Assembly: GCA_039934475.1 (NCBI GenBank) | Contig: JBDTMC010000114.1 | Location: 1-18,498 of the forward strand | DNA length: 18,498 nt | Direction: 5' to 3' | DNA from: JBDTMC01 sp039934475 | Lineage (GTDB): Bacteria > Acidobacteriota > Terriglobia > Bryobacterales > Bryobacteraceae | In this document: piece by piece, positions 15,614 through 18,498 of the stretch | How positions within the stretch are numbered: position 1 is the stretch's first letter | How the letters are laid out: every line of letters starts with the position of its first letter | Position numbers and translations under genes: made by a program | The notes under the pieces: model-generated | Told to the model about the DNA's origin: nothing | Database searches by the model: none | Seen by the model: the letters and a program-made list of their open reading frames with translations, nothing else

Positions 15614-15874
15614 CTACAAGTGCAAATGTTTATGCACGCAGGACAGAATGAGACCGAGCCTATCCGGGGCGCCGATCTTGAAGGAAACAGACCTAACGTG
15701 TCTGGCGACAGAGTGCTGACTGATATAGAGTGAGTCGGCGACTTGTTGGTTGGTCAAGCCCTGACAAATCAGCTTGACCACATCGAGTTCGCGAAAGGTG
15801 ATGATACTCCGGCGGTTTTCCGGACTGAAATTCGGCCGGCCCTCAGGTCCATGGTAACGGGTTGTCAAATCCAT
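15614..15874 (-). CDS. small LuxR-type (GerE) DNA-binding protein
   Basis: This 86-residue protein is almost entirely a LuxR/GerE helix-turn-helix. It reads ITFRELDVVKLICQGLTNQQVADSLYISQHSVARHVRSV, in which the 'Lt.rE..vl.l...G.s..eIA..L.is..TV..hv' pattern is clear, then FKIGAPDRLGLILSCVHKHL. There is no receiver or ligand-binding domain; the first 28 residues are short and polar. Such minimal regulators act alone or are remnants of a larger response regulator. The ATG at 15874 has no strong ribosome site. It follows the malectin-glycosidase gene on the same strand, with a hairpin at 15922-15961 between them, and may regulate nearby genes. Confidence 0.78.
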   Translation of the reverse strand: MDLTTRYHGPEGRPNFSPENRRSIITFRELDVVKLICQGLTNQQVADSLYISQHSVARHVRSVSFKIGAPDRLGLILSCVHKHLHL

Positions 15875-15921
15875 GATGGACCACAGCTAAGCAGTCGGAA
15901 TGCCAATGCTCGATCTGGCAA

Positions 15922-15961
15922 CCGGTCTCCCTGGGTATCGCCCACGACCCAGGGAGACTGG
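15922..15961 (-). terminator. strong hairpin downstream of the glycosidase gene
   Basis: GTCTCCCTGGGT (15925-15936) and ACCCAGGGAGAC (15947-15958) are perfect inverted repeats of 12 bases around a 10-base loop; the stem extends to about 15 with one G-T pair. It begins 16 bases after the glycosidase stop codon. No clear T-run follows on the minus strand, so intrinsic termination is likely but not certain. Confidence 0.6.
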
Positions 15962-15977
15962 CGCATTTGCGTCATAG

Positions 15978-17591
15978 TTACGGAATGAGTTCGATACCGT
16001 TCATCAGGGCATTGCCGACCAGCGGCGTGATTACGACTTTCACATTGCCCGAGGAATCCGCGGTGGTGTTGAAATCGGCAACGTTGGCGCGGGCCAGGAC
16101 ACCGGCCGAGGCGAAGATATCGTAGTTACTAAATGCGCGGCTGCCGTTGACATCGATATTAAACACACGCATGCCGGCCTTCCAGGACTGGTCGTCGGCG
16201 AAATGGAGCCGCACGGTGTATTTCGTCCCCGCAACCAAGTTGGGGAAGGTGTAGGTGAAGCCGGTGGAGTTGTCGCTGGTGCGCTTGGTGGAGTAAACTG
16301 CCGGCGGCGCAGCGTTGGCGACGCCATTGACAACTACGGTCTTGGAGAGTTTGCTGGCGTGGCCGCCGGCAACGAAGGCGTCCGCCATGAAGTCGCCGGA
16401 ATTGCCGCCGCCGCAGTTAATAGAGACGGGCGTCGGGATATTAGCGGCAACGGTGCCTGGGAGCACGGCGGCCTGGCCGGGCGCCAAGGTGAGGGTTGTT
16501 ACAGAAGTCCCGTCGAGGCGCGTGAATTCGCCGGGTAGGGTGACGGTGATGGTGGGCGAATTGAGGGGGTTGAGGAGGACCATGCCTCCGGTGTAGTCGC
16601 GGCGGAAGAGGCCAAACCAGCTGGTCCGGACGCCCAGCGGCGTGCCGAGGTCAGTTTCGTACCCGGACCACCAATTGTCGGGGGTGACGTCCTGGTTGCC
16701 GAGGACATCGCCGCCGTTGGATACAAGATAGTAGCCCGCGAGGCCGAATTCGCCGTTTTGATGGTATTCGTCGAGGAGGATATTCTTGCCATAGGAATGC
16801 ACGGCGTCGATATAGTTCATGAAATCGGACATCGTGAAGGGACCGGATCCGGCAACCAGGCCGGGATCGCTGAAGCCGCGCTCGGCGATGATGTAGTCGG
16901 CGGCCTTAATCTGGCGGATCACATACTGATCGTTGTATTCGGTGGGTGACGAAAACCAGATCGAATTGTGCAGGATCTCGTAACTGGGTAAAGCGGAGCG
17001 GATCTGCTCCAGGAAGATCACCATGTATTTGCGCCAGTTGTCGGCGGTCATCGGCGCGTGGGTGTTGTCATCCACAGGAATTACTGTGTTACCGTTGCCG
17101 TCGCAGACGCGAAGTTCCATGTTGACATCGTCAATCCAAACGCCTTTGTAACCGGCGCCGAGCTTTGTTGTAGCGTTTGAAATCCACCAGTTACGGTAAC
17201 TTTGGTTGCGGACGTCGGCCGCATATTGGGGACAAGTTCCACCCGAGCAGCCCCAGGGGATGAAGAGTTTATTGCCAGCGCTGTCGCGGAGGATCCATTC
17301 GGGATGATCTTCGAAATTTTGCGAATCGGGATAAATCGCGTAGAGATTGATATAAGCCCACGTATTGGGCATCCAGGAGAGTTTAGAATCCCAATAAGGG
17401 GCGCTGGACTGGAGGCGAAAGAAGTGACTGGCCATCCAGGATTTGTTGGCACTAGTGGGTTTATCAGTATAAATATTAAAATCGGAAGAAGTTCGAAGAC
17501 CGAACTGGACACGACCGGCCAAGGAGGCGTCCGAAGCAGCGAAGCAGAGGGCGGGAGCGAGAGCGTAGAAGAGTATGGATGAAAAGCGCAT
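15978..17591 (-). CDS. secreted glycoside-hydrolase-like protein with C-terminal malectin domain
   Basis: 537 residues from the ATG at 17591 (MRFSSILFYALAPALCFAAS), chosen because the signal peptide starts there; an ATG at 17624 adds 11 polar residues. The N-terminal two thirds look like a glycosidase TIM barrel: HPEWILRDSAGNKLF, then GYKGVWIDDVNMELR (paired Asp on a strand), EILHNSIWFSS, AADYIIAERGFSDPG (Glu) and KNILLDEYHQNGE. These recall the 'hypothetical glycosidase' (GHL15-type) clan; the exact family is not certain. A short beta domain follows (TITVTLPGEFTRLDGT, TLAPGQAAVLPG). From about residue 395 there is a malectin domain: SINCGGG, VYSTKRTSD, GTKYTVRLHFAD, RVFNIDVNGSRAFSNYDI. Malectin modules bind glucosyl sugars. 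It is probably exported and acts on polysaccharide. Confidence 0.8.
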   Translation of the reverse strand: MRFSSILFYALAPALCFAASDASLAGRVQFGLRTSSDFNIYTDKPTSANKSWMASHFFRLQSSAPYWDSKLSWMPNTWAYINLYAIYPDSQNFEDHPEWILRDSAGNKLFIPWGCSGGTCPQYAADVRNQSYRNWWISNATTKLGAGYKGVWIDDVNMELRVCDGNGNTVIPVDDNTHAPMTADNWRKYMVIFLEQIRSALPSYEILHNSIWFSSPTEYNDQYVIRQIKAADYIIAERGFSDPGLVAGSGPFTMSDFMNYIDAVHSYGKNILLDEYHQNGEFGLAGYYLVSNGGDVLGNQDVTPDNWWSGYETDLGTPLGVRTSWFGLFRRDYTGGMVLLNPLNSPTITVTLPGEFTRLDGTSVTTLTLAPGQAAVLPGTVAANIPTPVSINCGGGNSGDFMADAFVAGGHASKLSKTVVVNGVANAAPPAVYSTKRTSDNSTGFTYTFPNLVAGTKYTVRLHFADDQSWKAGMRVFNIDVNGSRAFSNYDIFASAGVLARANVADFNTTADSSGNVKVVITPLVGNALMNGIELIP

Positions 17592-17649
17592 AGCCTGATC
17601 TTTCGATTTAGGAGCCAGATCCATGAGGAACCCAGCAGAATGATGTTTA

Positions 17650-17685
17650 CAGTACTAATAGTACCAGTACTAATAGAACTGTCAA
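17650..17685 (-). promoter_or_regulatory. sigma-70-type promoter with tandem operator-like repeat for the glycosidase gene
   Basis: On the minus strand TTGACA (17685-17680) and TACTAT (17663-17658) are separated by 16 bases, a good sigma-70 promoter about 60 bases before the start codon. Overlapping it are two perfect 12-base direct repeats on the plus strand, CAGTACTAATAG at 17650-17661 and 17665-17676, spaced by TAC (period 15). The centre also reads TAGTAC-TG-GTACTA, an inverted repeat. Because the repeats cover the -10 element and spacer, a repressor binding here would block transcription. Confidence 0.65.
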
Positions 17686-17691
17686 GTGAAA

Positions 17692-18008
17692 TCGCAAGAT
17701 GTTTTTACGCTTCAGGGAGGCTGAGAGAGCTAAAGACTTGGTTTGGGCCAGACGCTGGAACACCATGCCGATCAGGTTTAGCGGGCCTTATCCCGGCCCC
17801 TATTTGATAGAAACAACAGTACTTACAACCGAGCACCTAGTGCGGGGCCGTGACCTAAACTGCTCGCCGGATCAGTTGCAGAGGTTAGGGCATAGCGATG
17901 GATCCGTAGCCTCGCGCCACGCCTGCGAACCAGCGGGGGCCAATTGCCGAGACGTCCGGGCCGCGTGACCTACTTTGGTTTGGTAGAGTACGCGTCGAGA
18001 GATGATGG
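17692..18008. other. intergenic region between glycosidase and ECF sigma gene
   Basis: About 317 bases between two divergent genes. I see no gene, strong promoter or repeat here apart from the glycosidase promoter at its left edge. Confidence 0.4.
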
Positions 18009-18498
18009 ATGGGACCCGCGACTGACGATCAGGGCCTCTCGGCGTTTTCCAAGGTACGGCCCCGGCTGTTCGGCATCGCCTACCGCATGTTGGGAAGCGC
18101 GGCCGAGGCCGATGACCTGGTGCAGGACGTTTGGCTGCGCTGGCAGTGCATGAATCGCAGTGTGGTGGAAGACCCACCCGTACCTCGCCACTACCACCAC
18201 ACGGTTGGCGGTGAATGTCGCCCAGTCAGCACGTTCGCGTCGCGAAGCGTACGTGGGAACCTGGCTGCCGGAGCCGGTTGACACCAGCGCCGATCCGCGG
18301 TCCGACGGAGCGGGCGGCGTACATACTGCGAGAAGCATTCGACTACTCGTCCGAGCAGATCGCCGACGTGCTTCGCCTGAGTGAGGAAAACGCGCGGCAA
18401 CTCGTGTCGCGCGCCCGGAAGCATATCGCTGACGGGCGTCGGAGAGCGGTGAGTGCGGCCGAGCAGCGGCGGCTTCTACAGGTGTTCATCGGTGCGGC
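18009..18498 (+). pseudogene. ECF RNA polymerase sigma factor (SigJ-like), broken in three frames, runs off the window
   Basis: The frame from the ATG at 18009 reads SAFSKVRPRLFGIAYRMLGSAAEADDLVQDVWLRW, the sigma region 2 of an ECF factor of the SigJ type. After RSVVEDPP the register changes near 18180 (two bases lost) and continues as YLATTTTRLAVNVAQSARSRR, GTWLPEPVDTSADP. A second change near 18298 coincides with the loss of about 25 family residues. The third frame then gives PTERAAYILREAFDYSSEQIADVLRLSEENARQLVSRAR, the region 4 helix-turn-helix, and runs to the window end. Members usually end in a SnoaL-like domain, which would lie beyond. A GAGAG element precedes the start. With a frameshift plus a deletion it should not yield a functional sigma factor. 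Confidence 0.85.

Overview
The window looks like chromosomal DNA of a soil bacterium of the Acidobacteriota, probably Solibacter/Bryobacter-like. This is inferred from moderately high GC, a TonB receptor paired with a periplasmic binding protein, secreted carbohydrate-active proteins (one with a malectin module), a small protein of the 'IEANRxNA...STGP' type that is common in that phylum, and many toxin-antitoxin genes. No rRNA gene is present, and I recognised no tRNA gene, CRISPR array or intact transposon.

Layout. (1) 1-2326, minus strand: a TonB-dependent receptor followed directly by the start of a periplasmic ABC-type substrate-binding protein. (2) 2764-3329, plus: a CheB-type methylesterase domain broken by a frameshift. 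(3) 3548-7697, minus: a compact four-gene catabolic operon, transcribed as secreted toroid-type protein, SDR dehydrogenase, zinc-type MDR dehydrogenase and RraA-like aldolase; a 231-residue protein of unknown function lies just upstream (7735-8430). (4) 8635-12349: an accessory region rich in toxin-antitoxin and restriction genes, mostly decayed. It holds VapBC-type (toxin with an amber codon and an internal deletion), an intact DUF433/DUF5615 pair, MntA/HepT (toxin frameshifted), a DUF5615 stub and a type I methyltransferase cut off just before its catalytic NPP[F/Y] motif. (5) 12558-15211, plus: a three-gene cassette of an HD-domain nucleotide phosphohydrolase of the YwfO/COG1078 type, a YwgA-like protein and a DUF1828/DUF1829-type protein. 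(6) 15327-15480: a second, decayed MntA/HepT copy in the same orientation as the first. (7) 15614-17591, minus: a small LuxR-type regulator and a secreted glycoside-hydrolase-like protein with a C-terminal malectin domain, driven by a promoter that carries a tandem operator-like repeat. (8) 18009-end, plus: an ECF sigma factor broken in three frames.

How it fits together. The metabolic genes (receptor, four-gene operon, malectin glycosidase) have long open frames and suggest uptake and breakdown of plant- or microbe-derived sugars. Breaks cluster in the accessory genes: CheB, VapC, HepT, HsdM, the HD gene, the YwgA-like gene and the sigma factor. That uneven distribution argues for real decay rather than uniformly poor sequence, although the single-base lesions in the HD and YwgA-like genes could still be sequencing errors.

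The best candidate for an undescribed system is the HD / YwgA-like / DUF1828-DUF1829 cassette. It lies in a defence-like island between two related MntA/HepT remnants.
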